Below are positions 16,003 through 23,867 of a stretch of 34,192 nucleotides of DNA, in pieces. Made by a program: the position numbers and the translations under genes. Position 1 is the first letter of the stretch. The number at the start of each line of letters is the position of its first letter. The stretch is from Microcaldota archaeon (GTDB taxonomy: Archaea; Micrarchaeota; Micrarchaeia; Anstonellales; Bilamarchaeaceae). Under the pieces are notes generated by a model. It was not told the DNA's origin, ran no database searches, and saw nothing but the letters and a program-made list of their open reading frames with translations. The stretch lies in NCBI GenBank assembly GCA_023129075.1, contig JAGMCT010000024.1:1-34192 (forward strand), given 5' to 3'.

Positions 16003-16015
16003 TTATTTTTTTTTA
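16003..16015 (+). terminator. T-run terminator after the methyltransferase
   Basis: An almost pure T stretch starts 3 nt after the stop at 16001 (AATTATTTTTTTTTTAC). Archaeal RNA polymerase terminates at such oligo-T runs without a hairpin. The rest of 16016-16101 shows no gene or repeat. Confidence 0.5.
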
Positions 16016-16101
16016 CAACAACAAAATAATAGTATGCCATGGTGTTATCTTTTCTGTTTTCTTTCACGTTTCCGAATTTATTCAATATTATAAATGAAGT
16101 T

Positions 16102-17469
16102 TTAAATGTTTCCTATTTTTTTCTTAGACCCAACAATAAAAAGTTCTATATTTTTTTTTATTGCTTTTTTTTCGTCTTCAGTTATTTTCAAAAAATCGAC
16201 CATTTCATAATCAAATTCTTTTTCTATTTTTCCAATTAAGAAGATGTTAAGAAAGACAATTAGTGAAAGTATGGATATTGTTATACACATCCCTATCAGA
16301 CCCCATATTCCGGTTAGTACCCATCCCATTATTATCAAAAGAACTAGTCTAAGTAGATTGCTTATCAAAATTTGTTTCAATCCTCTGATTAGATAAAAAA
16401 TTCCCTTTTGCCCTACTGCAATACCAGCGAAGAACAATCCAGGCGAAAGGAACAAAAAGGGTATTATAGATTCAGTATACTTTGGGAATATTGATGTTAG
16501 GAAGAAATAGACAAAAATGATAGAAAATATTGTTACCGAAAAGGAGAAAATAGATGAGGTTTTTATCATTGCAAGATAAAGCTTTCCTGCTAATTTTTTG
16601 TTTTTTTCTATTTCTGATGAAATGTATGGGATAAATGCCGTTGAAATTTGTGTATATAAAGTGTTTACAGAGTTTTTGATACGATTAGCCAATGAGAATA
16701 TCGCAACAGCTTCAGCTCCGAGCAAGTAGTTTATAATCCAAATTGGCACCTGTTCTGTGTTGGCGATTACGAGATTATTTAAAAACGAGTACAAACCAAA
16801 TTTTTTTGTAATCTCACATAGTTTTGTCATCTTAAATGATAAGAATTGGAAACTTGAGAATATTGTTCCTAGCGTAAAAAATCCAGTTATTAGTACAGAT
16901 ATCGCTTGTGGTACAATATTAACTAGAATCAGAGCTTGAAATGGGCCCAAGAATATAAAGAAGACGAAGAAAAGAACTAATTTCAAGACCAATTCTAAGA
17001 AGTCCACGAACACATATAATTTCAGTCTAAGGTTTATGTATAATACTAATTGGAATATTCTTTTTAACGCGTTTATAATTACTAAAAGAGAGAGCGGTTT
17101 AACCATTTCAATTAGATTACTTGGATAATTCCCTAAGAAAAGATCGTAAAGAGAAAGAAGAATTATGGAAAAGAGTATCCCTCCTATAATTTGTAGGAGT
17201 GAATATTGAGAAAGCAGGCATTTCCAATCGGCAGTGTCTTCTTTTGCCTTTGATCTGAGTATTTCCGGTTTTAGTACTCCCCCTAACCCAAAATTAAAAA
17301 AGGTAGAAAAAACAGGTATAAAAGAAAGTGCAACACACAATAATCCATATTCTTGTTTTTCTACAAAATAAAGGAAAATAATTAAGGAACCTAATGATAA
17401 AATAATATTTAAGTATCTAATAATTGTTGAGAAGCTTAAGATATCTAGAATTTTTTTAGAATAACTCAT
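16102..17469 (-). CDS. Wzx/RfbX-type polysaccharide flippase (MOP superfamily)
   Basis: A 455-residue polytopic membrane protein with about 12-14 hydrophobic helices and few charged loops. Its opening (FSTIIRYLNIILSLGSLIIF, then EKQEYGLL and FGLGGVLKPEI) is typical of polysaccharide biosynthesis/oligosaccharide flippases, which move lipid-linked glycan across the membrane. It starts at ATG 17469 (a TTG at 17472 is less likely), with GGGGGAA 7 nt upstream in the 18-nt gap after the GT4 gene. It is the last gene of the minus-strand unit beginning at 19550. No Wzy polymerase or AglB-type oligosaccharyltransferase lies in the window. Confidence 0.85.
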   Translation of the reverse strand: MSYSKKILDILSFSTIIRYLNIILSLGSLIIFLYFVEKQEYGLLCVALSFIPVFSTFFNFGLGGVLKPEILRSKAKEDTADWKCLLSQYSLLQIIGGILFSIILLSLYDLFLGNYPSNLIEMVKPLSLLVIINALKRIFQLVLYINLRLKLYVFVDFLELVLKLVLFFVFFIFLGPFQALILVNIVPQAISVLITGFFTLGTIFSSFQFLSFKMTKLCEITKKFGLYSFLNNLVIANTEQVPIWIINYLLGAEAVAIFSLANRIKNSVNTLYTQISTAFIPYISSEIEKNKKLAGKLYLAMIKTSSIFSFSVTIFSIIFVYFFLTSIFPKYTESIIPFLFLSPGLFFAGIAVGQKGIFYLIRGLKQILISNLLRLVLLIIMGWVLTGIWGLIGMCITISILSLIVFLNIFLIGKIEKEFDYEMVDFLKITEDEKKAIKKNIELFIVGSKKKIGNI

Positions 17470-17487
17470 CAAACATTCCCCCTTTAT

Positions 17488-18498
17488 TTAACATCGTCCA
17501 TTTCTAATTTCCTTTGCGATTTTTTTTATTAGATCTGTCACCGAGTGCTCTTTTTTAATTTTCTTCCTCAATTTGGAGCCTATTTCTTTCCCTAGTTTTT
17601 CTCGTTCGAGGAGTTTCTTCATTTTTTTGCTTAGTTCAGACACGTCACCTTTCTTGAAGAAGCAGTACTTCTCTAGGTGCTCAAGAATACTAGAAAACGC
17701 TTCATTACATATCAGAACAGGTTTCTCACTAGCAATCGCTTCAAGACCAGTTTTATCTAGACTTCCCGTTTCACTAGCGGACACAAATAAGGAACAATTG
17801 GCATAGATACGAGGCATTTTTTTATGGGGTACTGATCCAAGAAACTTAACTTGTCTCTCTATTCTCAATTCCTTCGTCAATTTTTTGAGTTCTTTTTCCA
17901 CCTTTAAATCTCCTCCACCAACTATCCAAAGCCCTCTTTTTTTTATTCTTTCCGGAAGTTCAGAAAAAGCTCTTATTATTAGATCATGATTCTTTATTTT
18001 TGAAATTCTTGCAACATCCAGGAGGTATTTACTGGTTTTTGAATAATATTTTGAAGTGTCTATTCCGTGGTGAAGAACAATTTTTTTCTTAGTTTTCATC
18101 CTAAAACTTTCTTCATTTCCCGTAAATATCTTCTCGGAAAATACTTCTGCTATTCTTAGAGTTAATGGAACCGATTTATGCATATACCAAAGGTATGCAG
18201 GGATCCTAAGTATGGTTTTTGCAAAAATTGAGGCAACTAGAAATTCGGGGCACATATGTATAAACAATGAATCGGGTTTTTCTTCAAGAATTACTCTATT
18301 TAGGGAAAGGACCTTACTTATTTTATTGCCCCTTATTTTTATCTGTTTTGTATTCTTCGAGAGCTTCGCTCCAGAACCTTTGAAATACACAACAACTACT
18401 TCTTTGAAATGTTTTGCAAATTCTTTTATCCATCTTACAAAGAAACCTAGCACCGAGCCTTTTTCATCTACTTCCTGTGTTATTATCATTAATTTCAT
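17488..18498 (-). CDS. Glycosyltransferase family 4
   Basis: A 336-residue GT-B enzyme. The acceptor domain contains LWYMHKSVPLTLRIAEVFSE and NEESFRMKTKKKIVLHHGID (about residues 110-145), the hinge region with the HGID phosphate-binding turn. The donor domain has DVARISKIKNHDLIIRAF and ETGSLDKTGLEAIASEKPV, in which a slightly altered EX7E region (E...GLEAIA) is seen. Its ATG overlaps the stop of the GT4 gene at 18495 as ATGA, so translation is coupled. It is the intact relative that reveals the GT4 fragment at 5242-5390. Sugar specificity unknown. Confidence 0.88.
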   Translation of the reverse strand: MKLMIITQEVDEKGSVLGFFVRWIKEFAKHFKEVVVVYFKGSGAKLSKNTKQIKIRGNKISKVLSLNRVILEEKPDSLFIHMCPEFLVASIFAKTILRIPAYLWYMHKSVPLTLRIAEVFSEKIFTGNEESFRMKTKKKIVLHHGIDTSKYYSKTSKYLLDVARISKIKNHDLIIRAFSELPERIKKRGLWIVGGGDLKVEKELKKLTKELRIERQVKFLGSVPHKKMPRIYANCSLFVSASETGSLDKTGLEAIASEKPVLICNEAFSSILEHLEKYCFFKKGDVSELSKKMKKLLEREKLGKEIGSKLRKKIKKEHSVTDLIKKIAKEIRNGRC

Positions 18499-19550
18499 TG
18501 TACTAACACCTCTTTGAAGATTTTATATCTCTTCCCTGCCATTTTTTCCAATGAATATTCCATTGATTTGATTCTGGACTTCTTCCCCATTCTCTTCCTC
18601 TCTTTTTTAGGCGTTGAAAAGAACATTTTTATTTTTTTAACCAAGTCCGCCTCATTTCCACTCTCAAAAACAAAGCCTGTTTTTCCATTCACCACGAGTT
18701 CCCCCACGGATTTCACGTTGCTGCTGACAATTGCGGGTATCCCTGATGCAAATGCCTCAACTATGACCATGCCCCAGCTTTCACTTTTAGAAGGTAAAAT
18801 AAGAATATCTGCATTTGCATACAGTGAAGGCAATTTCTTTTGAGGGACCCCCCCTAAAAAATTAACATTTTTTGGAGCATCTCTCTTTATTTTTTCCAGA
18901 AGTTTTCCTTCTCCTACTACAGTTAAACTTTTGTTCTTAAGTTTGTTCATGGCATTGATTAACAACTCTAGGTTTTTTTCCTCTACTACCCTCCCCACGA
19001 ATATGATTTTTGAATCCTGTTTTTTTTTCCCAATTTTCAAAAACGGATTTATATCTATCCCTACTGGACATACAAATACTTTTTCAAAACCTTTTTCTTT
19101 TAACTCCTTTTTCATCTGCTTAGAAACCGTTCTTATTGCGTCTGCTTTTTTTAGGATGTAGATTCCGATTGAATGGAAAATTCCAAGTTTTTTCTTCCAA
19201 TATTCCTGAAAAAAACCACTATGAACGTCCACTACAAATTTCGTTTCTGGGGAAAGGAGATGGAGCAAGTACCCAACTATCCCGCAAAGGAGGGGATCCT
19301 GAGGATTTATTATTTCTATTTTTCTCTCTTTAATTATTCTAAAACCCAAAAATAAACTTTGTAAAAAATATAAGATAGGAAATTGAGAAGCTCCATATAT
19401 ATTAAGATTCTTCTTTTCCATATTTCTGTTTCCAATGTTAATATTGTATATTTCCATGTATTTGGAGTATTCCTCAAATCTTCTATGGATGTTTCCTTCC
19501 GATTTTTTGGAAAGGAGAGTGGGATCTCTGCTTAACATCAGTATTTTCAT
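18495..19550 (-). CDS. Glycosyltransferase family 4
   Basis: First gene of the minus-strand GT4/GT4/flippase unit, 351 residues. The N-terminus MKILMLSRDPTLLSKKSEGN is an acceptor-domain start. The central VVDVHSGFFQEYW and AIRTVSKQMKKELKEKGF segments lead to VCPVGIDINPF. The donor domain has IIFVGRVVEEKNLELLINAM and LPSKSESWGMVIVEAFASGIPAIVSS, with the conserved E-x7-E (SESWGMVIVEA). It begins 86 nt from the divergent methyltransferase at 19636, and each has its own TATA box in the gap. Donor and acceptor are unknown. Confidence 0.9.
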   Translation of the reverse strand: MKILMLSRDPTLLSKKSEGNIHRRFEEYSKYMEIYNINIGNRNMEKKNLNIYGASQFPILYFLQSLFLGFRIIKERKIEIINPQDPLLCGIVGYLLHLLSPETKFVVDVHSGFFQEYWKKKLGIFHSIGIYILKKADAIRTVSKQMKKELKEKGFEKVFVCPVGIDINPFLKIGKKKQDSKIIFVGRVVEEKNLELLINAMNKLKNKSLTVVGEGKLLEKIKRDAPKNVNFLGGVPQKKLPSLYANADILILPSKSESWGMVIVEAFASGIPAIVSSNVKSVGELVVNGKTGFVFESGNEADLVKKIKMFFSTPKKERKRMGKKSRIKSMEYSLEKMAGKRYKIFKEVLVQ

Positions 19551-19570
19551 GTTAATTTATTTCTCTAGTC

Positions 19571-19585
19571 GGATTAAAAATATAT
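19571..19585 (-). promoter_or_regulatory. TATA box of the divergent GT4/flippase unit
   Basis: The minus strand reads TATATTTTTAATCC, with the TTTTTAAT core about 26 nt before ATG 19550. This predicts a leaderless transcript for the GT4/GT4/flippase unit. Confidence 0.6.
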
Positions 19586-19605
19586 GGGTCTAAACCAAGG
19601 ATCAG

Positions 19606-19614
19606 TTTTAATTA
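19606..19614 (+). promoter_or_regulatory. TATA box for the methyltransferase at 19636
   Basis: TTTTAATTA is centred 26 nt before ATG 19636, so the RNA should begin at the A of the start codon. This excludes the in-frame TTG at 19630 as the start. Confidence 0.65.
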
Positions 19615-19635
19615 TTTTTTGGTTTTAGTTTGTTT

Positions 19636-20259
19636 ATGGTCAATTTGTCCAAATATTATGAGGAACACTGGAAAACGAAAAAAGGAGGATGGAAACCATG
19701 GTTTGACAACATCCTAGAAAATATTTCAAAAGGCTCAAATATTTTGGAAGTAGGATGTGGAAAAGGAATACTCCTTAATACACTTAAGAAAAAGAAGGAC
19801 TGCAAGGTTACTGGAGTTGACATAATATCTAAACCAGATTCAATAGATTTTCCTTTTTTTACAGTAGATATCGACTCCGAGCCTCTGCCTTTTGATTCAG
19901 ATTCATTTGATTATGTCATATGCACCGAAGTTCTTGAGCATCTTTTCAATCCTGAAAAAGCAATAGACGAGTTAGCAAGAGTTTCTAAAGATAAGTTGCT
20001 AATATCCATACCAAACACGAGGTATGTTGGCTATTCTGTGAGGCTTTTGTTTTTTGGGGTCTTTTATTCTCTTCAGTCAAAAGACCATTTGAATTTTTGG
20101 ACTTCGAAAGATTTCATTTCTATTTTGAAATCAAAAAATCTAATTGTTCTAAAGTACGAGGGAGTAAAAGAAAAGAAATGGGGATTTCTTTCAAGAATCT
20201 TTCCTGATTTGTTTTCTGGTATTATTGTCTATTTTGCCTCCAAAAAAGAAAAATCCTAA
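19636..20259 (+). CDS. Class I SAM-dependent methyltransferase
   Basis: A 207-residue Rossmann methyltransferase: ILEVGCGKGILLNTL (motif I, about residues 37-51), VTGVDIIS (acidic residue at the end of strand 2), LPFDSDSFDYVICTEVLEHLFNPEKAI (motif IV and following helix, about 84-110), then a short SIPNTRYVGY. The C-terminus has a hydrophobic LLFFGVFYSL patch that may touch membrane or lipid-linked substrates. It has its own leaderless promoter, and the next gene again has its own TATA box, so it may be a single-gene unit. Specific substrate unknown. Confidence 0.85.
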   Translation: MVNLSKYYEEHWKTKKGGWKPWFDNILENISKGSNILEVGCGKGILLNTLKKKKDCKVTGVDIISKPDSIDFPFFTVDIDSEPLPFDSDSFDYVICTEVLEHLFNPEKAIDELARVSKDKLLISIPNTRYVGYSVRLLFFGVFYSLQSKDHLNFWTSKDFISILKSKNLIVLKYEGVKEKKWGFLSRIFPDLFSGIIVYFASKKEKS

Positions 20260-20261
20260 TG

Positions 20262-20272
20262 TTTTTAATTTA
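20262..20272 (+). promoter_or_regulatory. TATA box of the UDP-xylose operon
   Basis: TTTTTAATTTA starts 2 nt after the methyltransferase stop and is centred 25 nt before ATG 20292, predicting a leaderless start for the decarboxylase/GT4/nucleotidyltransferase operon. Confidence 0.65.
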
Positions 20273-20291
20273 TTGGTAGGATTATTCCTTT

Positions 20292-21209
20292 ATGAGAATT
20301 CTTATTACAGGAGCCTCTGGTTTCATCGGTTCGCACCTTGCAGAAAAACTTGCAGACGAGCACGAGATAATTGGTATAGATAACCTCATTACAGGAAAAA
20401 AAGAAAACATAAGGGAATTGAATATAGAATTCATAGAGCAGGACATTACGAAGCCGTTTGATATAAAGGCAGATGTAATATTCAATATGGCTTCTCCTGC
20501 AAGCCCTGTTTTTTATCAGAAGTATCCTCTGGAAACCCTTGAAACCAATTCTATTGGAATGAAAAATGTTCTTGAGAATGCAAGAAAACATAGTTCGATA
20601 GTTTTACAGGCTTCTACTTCAGAAGTCTATGGAGACCCTAAGGTCCATCCCCAACCAGAGACCTATTGGGGAAATGTAAATTCTATTGGTCCAAGGTCAT
20701 GTTATGATGAAGGAAAAAGATTTGCTGAGTCCTTATGCATGAATTATGCTGAAAAACATGGTGTTGAGGTAAAACTTGCCCGAATTTTCAATACCTATGG
20801 TTCAAGGATGAGGTGGGATGATGGTAGGGTTGTCCCTAACTTTATCTATCAATCCCTAACAGGAAAACCATTAACTATATACGGAGGGGGTCTGCAGACC
20901 CGAAGTTTCTGTTATATCTCAGATATGGTTGACGGTCTTATTAAGATAGCACTTAAAGGCAAAAACAAGGAGGTTTATAATATTGGTACTCCTGAGGAGT
21001 ATACAATAAGGGAATTAGCAAAAAAGATAATAGAATATTCTGGTTCAGATTCAGATGTTGTATTTGAAGGACTTCCTGAAGATGACCCGACAAGAAGAAA
21101 ACCAGATATTTCCAAAATAAGAAAAGAATTGAATTGGGAGCCAAAGGTTTCTTTTGAGGAAGGAATGAAAAAAACAATAAATTGGTTTAGGGAAAGGTTG
21201 AATTTATGA
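20292..21209 (+). CDS. uxs: UDP-glucuronate decarboxylase (UDP-xylose synthase)
   Basis: Extended SDR of 305 residues that oxidises UDP-glucuronate at C4, decarboxylates it and reduces the ketone to give UDP-xylose. The NAD motif is GASGFIG (7-13). The family hallmark is LQASTSEVYGDPKVHPQPE followed by YWGNVNSIGPRSCYDEGKR, with Thr109, Glu111, Tyr138 and Lys142 in the positions of the catalytic residues of human UXS1. ARIFNTYGSRM, GRVVPNFI and QTRSFCYISDM follow. It leads a tight operon with a GT4 and a nucleotidyltransferase, both joined by ATGA overlaps. No UDP-glucose dehydrogenase is in the window, so UDP-glucuronate must come from elsewhere. Confidence 0.92.
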   Translation: MRILITGASGFIGSHLAEKLADEHEIIGIDNLITGKKENIRELNIEFIEQDITKPFDIKADVIFNMASPASPVFYQKYPLETLETNSIGMKNVLENARKHSSIVLQASTSEVYGDPKVHPQPETYWGNVNSIGPRSCYDEGKRFAESLCMNYAEKHGVEVKLARIFNTYGSRMRWDDGRVVPNFIYQSLTGKPLTIYGGGLQTRSFCYISDMVDGLIKIALKGKNKEVYNIGTPEEYTIRELAKKIIEYSGSDSDVVFEGLPEDDPTRRKPDISKIRKELNWEPKVSFEEGMKKTINWFRERLNL

Positions 21210-22339
21210 ACGTTCTGTATATTATCGCTTTTTTTCATCCGGTAAAAGAAGGCGGGGCCGAGATTTTCGCCAAAGAACTGGCTTTGAATTCAATAAAGGA
21301 ACACGAAGTTTCTGTCCTAACAGGAAAATACGATAACTTCCTTCCTTCCAATGAAGCGTACAAAGGAATAAACATACGCAGGGTTCCCATTCTGATGATA
21401 AAAAATCTTAAATTAATTTCATTTCTTTTTTTTGGTTTTCTAAAAGGTTTATTCCTAAAGACCGATGTTTACCACGGCCACATGGCTTTTTCTGCTGGAA
21501 CCCTGGCGGTTCTTCTGGGGAAACTCAAAGGAAAACCCTCTATAGTCACTATCCAGGGAGGAGATATGGCGGATTACAAGGAGAATACAGGGAGGTTTCT
21601 TTTCATAATGAAGCCAATTATTTCCTGGACTCTGAGAAATGCTTCTTTGGTTCATGCAGTTAGTAAAGATTTGAAAAGAAAAGCAATGGAATTCGGTGTA
21701 AAAGAAGAGAAAATAAAAGTTATTCCAAATGGGGTTGATTCTGAAAAGTTCCGTAAAAGAGAATCCGGTTTGAAGAAAAAATTAGGTTTAGAAGGAAGGA
21801 AGATAATTCTTTCTGTTTCAAGATTATCCTACAAAAATGGAATGGATTTGATTATTTCAGCATTTACCAATGTAAAAAAGAGATTCAATGATTCTGCCCT
21901 TGTTATACTGGGAGACGGAGAAGAAAGAGAAAACCTTCTTAATCTGGTTTCAAAGGTGAACTTAAAGAAGGATGTTGTTTTCCTAGAACCCGTTCCCCAC
22001 GAAAGACTTTCAGAATATTATTCAATTGCTGATGTTTTCATAAGACCTTCCAGAGATGAAGGTTTTGGTATAGTTTTTATCGAATCCATGGCTTGTTCAG
22101 TTCCCACAATCGGAACTAAGGTTGGAGGCATAACAGACATAATCAAAGATGGAGAAACTGGTCTCTTGATACCTGCAGAGAATACAAAGGTAATCTCCGA
22201 AGCTATAATAAAAATATTGTCTGATTCTTCTTTTTCAAAAAAACTCTCTGAAAATGGAAGAAAAGAGGTAGAGAGGAGATTCTCCTGGAATTCAATAGCG
22301 AAAGAAATAAATACTCTCTATAAAAATCTTAAAACATGA
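21206..22339 (+). CDS. Glycosyltransferase family 4
   Basis: A 377-residue GT-B enzyme with full GT4 architecture. The acceptor loop is FHPVKEGGAEIFAKELA (residues 10-26, the GGAE motif). VTIQGGDMADYK and VHAVSKDLKRKA precede VIPNGVDSEKF. The donor domain has ILSVSRLSYKNGMDLIISAF, VILGDGEERE and RPSRDEGFGIVFIESMACSVP (EX7E: EGFGIVFIE). It overlaps the decarboxylase stop as ATGA and ends in an ATGA with the nucleotidyltransferase. This suggests it uses UDP-xylose or a UDP-sugar made by its partners; that is inference. Confidence 0.92.
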   Translation: MNVLYIIAFFHPVKEGGAEIFAKELALNSIKEHEVSVLTGKYDNFLPSNEAYKGINIRRVPILMIKNLKLISFLFFGFLKGLFLKTDVYHGHMAFSAGTLAVLLGKLKGKPSIVTIQGGDMADYKENTGRFLFIMKPIISWTLRNASLVHAVSKDLKRKAMEFGVKEEKIKVIPNGVDSEKFRKRESGLKKKLGLEGRKIILSVSRLSYKNGMDLIISAFTNVKKRFNDSALVILGDGEERENLLNLVSKVNLKKDVVFLEPVPHERLSEYYSIADVFIRPSRDEGFGIVFIESMACSVPTIGTKVGGITDIIKDGETGLLIPAENTKVISEAIIKILSDSSFSKKLSENGRKEVERRFSWNSIAKEINTLYKNLKT

Positions 22340-23124
22340 TAGGAATAATTCCAGCAGCAGGAAGCGGAACCAGACTATACCCATTCTCAAGGGCGGTTCC
22401 AAAAGAACTTTACCCTATTCTTGGAAAGCCGGTTATAGAATACTGCGTTGAAAACCTCAAGGAAGGTGGAATCTCAAAGATATTTACAATAGTAGGCCAA
22501 CAGAAAGGAGCATTGATGGATTATCTCGGCCACGGCCAGATTTTCGGGGTGAAGATAGGCTACCTCCACCAAATGGAGAGAAAAGGACTTGGGCATGCAG
22601 TTTTACAATGCAAGGACTGGATTGATGATACCTTCACGGTTCTTCTGGGAGACTCGTTCATTACCCCAAAGGAAGAAATAAAAAATCTTATTGAAACCCA
22701 CAAAAAGGAAGACTCCTTTGCAACAATACTTCTTTTCAGGGTGCAGGATTCTACTCAATATGGAATAGCAAAGCTGGAAGACAGTAAGATAATCTCCCTG
22801 GTGGAAAAACCCACAAAAGAGCAGGCAGAGGAATACAAAGTAAATGGAAGTTATTATGCAATATGCGGTGCGTATGTTTTTGAAAAAGATATTTTTCAAT
22901 ATCTTGAGAAGACCGAGCCAGGTGCAAAAGGAGAGATTCAGCTTACTGATGCAGTTGTTCTCGCTCTGAAAGATGGAAAAAAAATAACAGGCAAAATATT
23001 AGAGGGAGAATACCTTGATATGGGCAAATGGGAGACTGTTCTTAAGACAGAAATGAAGTTAATGAAAGAGATTAATCTGGAAGAGAGAATAAAAGACCGC
23101 GAGAATCTCAGAAACAACAAATAA
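22336..23124 (+). CDS. Sugar-1-phosphate nucleotidyltransferase, GalU-like
   Basis: A 262-residue nucleotidyltransferase. The signature IIPAAGSGTRLYPFSRAVPKELYPILGKPVIEY spans the opening, with R-A-V-P-K-E-L as in UTP-glucose-1-phosphate uridylyltransferases (GalU uses K-A-V-P-K-E). FTVLLGDSFI (about residues 95-104) carries the metal Asp, and LVEKPTKEQA and GEYLDMGKWET complete the RmlA/GalU sugar-binding set. It would form UDP- (or dTDP-) glucose from glucose-1-phosphate. Being the last gene after a UDP-xylose synthase and a GT, making UDP-glucose as precursor of UDP-glucuronate is the simplest reading. GalU versus RmlA specificity is not settled. Confidence 0.85.
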   Translation: MIGIIPAAGSGTRLYPFSRAVPKELYPILGKPVIEYCVENLKEGGISKIFTIVGQQKGALMDYLGHGQIFGVKIGYLHQMERKGLGHAVLQCKDWIDDTFTVLLGDSFITPKEEIKNLIETHKKEDSFATILLFRVQDSTQYGIAKLEDSKIISLVEKPTKEQAEEYKVNGSYYAICGAYVFEKDIFQYLEKTEPGAKGEIQLTDAVVLALKDGKKITGKILEGEYLDMGKWETVLKTEMKLMKEINLEERIKDRENLRNNK

Positions 23125-23129
23125 TCATG

Positions 23130-23140
23130 TTTTTAAATAT
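23130..23140 (+). promoter_or_regulatory. TATA box of tRNA-Lys
   Basis: TTTTTAAATAT is centred 33 nt before the mature 5' end of tRNA-Lys, predicting a leader of about 7 nt. It is the only promoter-like element in the gap after the nucleotidyltransferase. Confidence 0.55.
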
Positions 23141-23167
23141 TCACCCCCCATTCTCTCTACTTTTTAT

Positions 23168-23242
23168 GGGCTCGTAGCTCAGCTTGGCCAGAGCGGCGGA
23201 CTTTTAATCCGTAGGTCAGGGGTTCAAATCCCCTCGAGCCCG
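23168..23242 (+). tRNA. tRNA-Lys (anticodon UUU)
   Basis: A complete cloverleaf of 75 nt. Acceptor GGGCTCG pairs with CGAGCCC and leaves discriminator G. D-arm GCTC/GAGC has a 10-nt loop. Anticodon arm GCGGA/TCCGT has loop CTTTTAA, giving anticodon TTT (lysine). T-arm AGGGG/CCCCT has loop TTCAAAT. There is no intron, and no CCA is encoded, as in many archaeal tRNA genes. TTTT follows immediately at 23243-23246 and could end the transcript. Its 3' 15 nt plus one base recur 81 nt downstream. Confidence 0.97.
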
Positions 23243-23263
23243 TTTTAACAAACGGTCTTTCGG

Positions 23264-23377
23264 TTTATCCTTCGGATAAAACTCTCAGAAATCCTGTGGA
23301 TTTCCAAGATCCCCTCGAGCCCGTCCGAACCGTGGAGGGGGACACTCCCTCCCCAGTTTCAGGGTCCTCCTGACCCT
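23264..23377 (+). other. GC-rich hairpin cluster downstream of tRNA-Lys
   Basis: Four compact hairpins follow each other: 23264-23280 (7-bp stem TTTATCC/GGATAAA), 23288-23304 (7-bp GAAATCC/GGATTTC), 23334-23352 (6-7 bp GGAGGG/CCCTCC) and 23361-23377 (6-bp AGGGTC/GACCCT). The tRNA 3'-end copy lies between the second and third. The part from 23309 on is about two-thirds G+C by hand count, far above the surrounding A/T-rich DNA. No reading frame of note and no terminator T-run. It could be a structured RNA, a miniature mobile element, or leader structure for the gene at 23400; the identity is unknown. Confidence 0.5.
23309..23324 (+). repeat. Copy of the tRNA-Lys 3' end (att-like direct repeat)
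   Basis: The 16-nt sequence ATCCCCTCGAGCCCGT is identical to 23228-23243, i.e. the 3' part of the T-arm, the acceptor strand, the discriminator and one flanking base of tRNA-Lys. The copy has no matching 5' half, so it is not a second tRNA. Duplication of a tRNA 3' end is the usual trace of an integrated element (attL/attR), but only 65 nt lie between the copies and no integrase is seen. Confidence 0.75.
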
Positions 23378-23399
23378 CCCCCGAAATTTGGTGAATAAA

Positions 23400-23867
23400 A
23401 TGGAAAAACCTCACAAACTTCTTTATCCCCAAAGGGTCTGCCTTATAACTGCAAAAGCAGAAGAAGAAAATATAATGCCTGCATCCTGGTGTTTTCCGCT
23501 TTCCATGAATCCCTTAATGTACGGGGTTTCAATTGCAAAGTCCAGGCACACCTATTCAATGATTCATTCCTCAAAGAAATTCACAATAAACCTGGCCGGA
23601 GAATCCATGAAAAAAGGGATGCTCCTGTGCGGTTCAACTTCAGGAAGGGAGGAAGATAAATTCTCCTTAACCGGATGGGAAAAGGAATACGGAAAAACAG
23701 GGGTTCCGATGATAAAGGAATCCATGCTTTCAATAGAATGCGAGCTTGAGGATGAAATAGAAACAGGCGACCATGTTCTCTTCATCGGGAAGGCAGTAAA
23801 CATTGTAAAAAGAAAGGATGAAAAAGGACTTTACGAAACAAAAGAAAGGGATTTTATTTCATTATAA
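23400..23867 (+). CDS. Flavin reductase-like (FMN-binding split barrel) protein
   Basis: A 155-residue protein of the flavin-reductase-like domain family (split-barrel, FMN-binding). The N-terminal YPQRVCLITAKAEEENIMPASWCFPLS-type stretch (about 9-35) and VSIAKSRHTYSMIHSSKKFTINLAG (about 43-67) are the typical FMN-contact regions. The likely partner is NAD(P)H or another flavoenzyme. Starts TTG 23388 and GTG 23391 are also in frame; ATG 23400 is chosen because GGTGA precedes it by 5 nt. Its last 14 nt overlap the 3' end of the convergent GT4 gene. It is not obviously part of glycan synthesis. Confidence 0.8.
   Translation: MEKPHKLLYPQRVCLITAKAEEENIMPASWCFPLSMNPLMYGVSIAKSRHTYSMIHSSKKFTINLAGESMKKGMLLCGSTSGREEDKFSLTGWEKEYGKTGVPMIKESMLSIECELEDEIETGDHVLFIGKAVNIVKRKDEKGLYETKERDFISL

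Noticed and set aside
16039-16239. Short Phe-rich plus-strand frame
   Set aside because: It is the antisense of the flippase C-terminus and A/T-rich intergenic DNA; poly-Phe composition comes from T-runs, with no ribosome site.
23309-23324. A second tRNA gene
   Set aside because: Only the 3' 15 nt are repeated; the preceding bases cannot form D-, anticodon or 5' acceptor arms.
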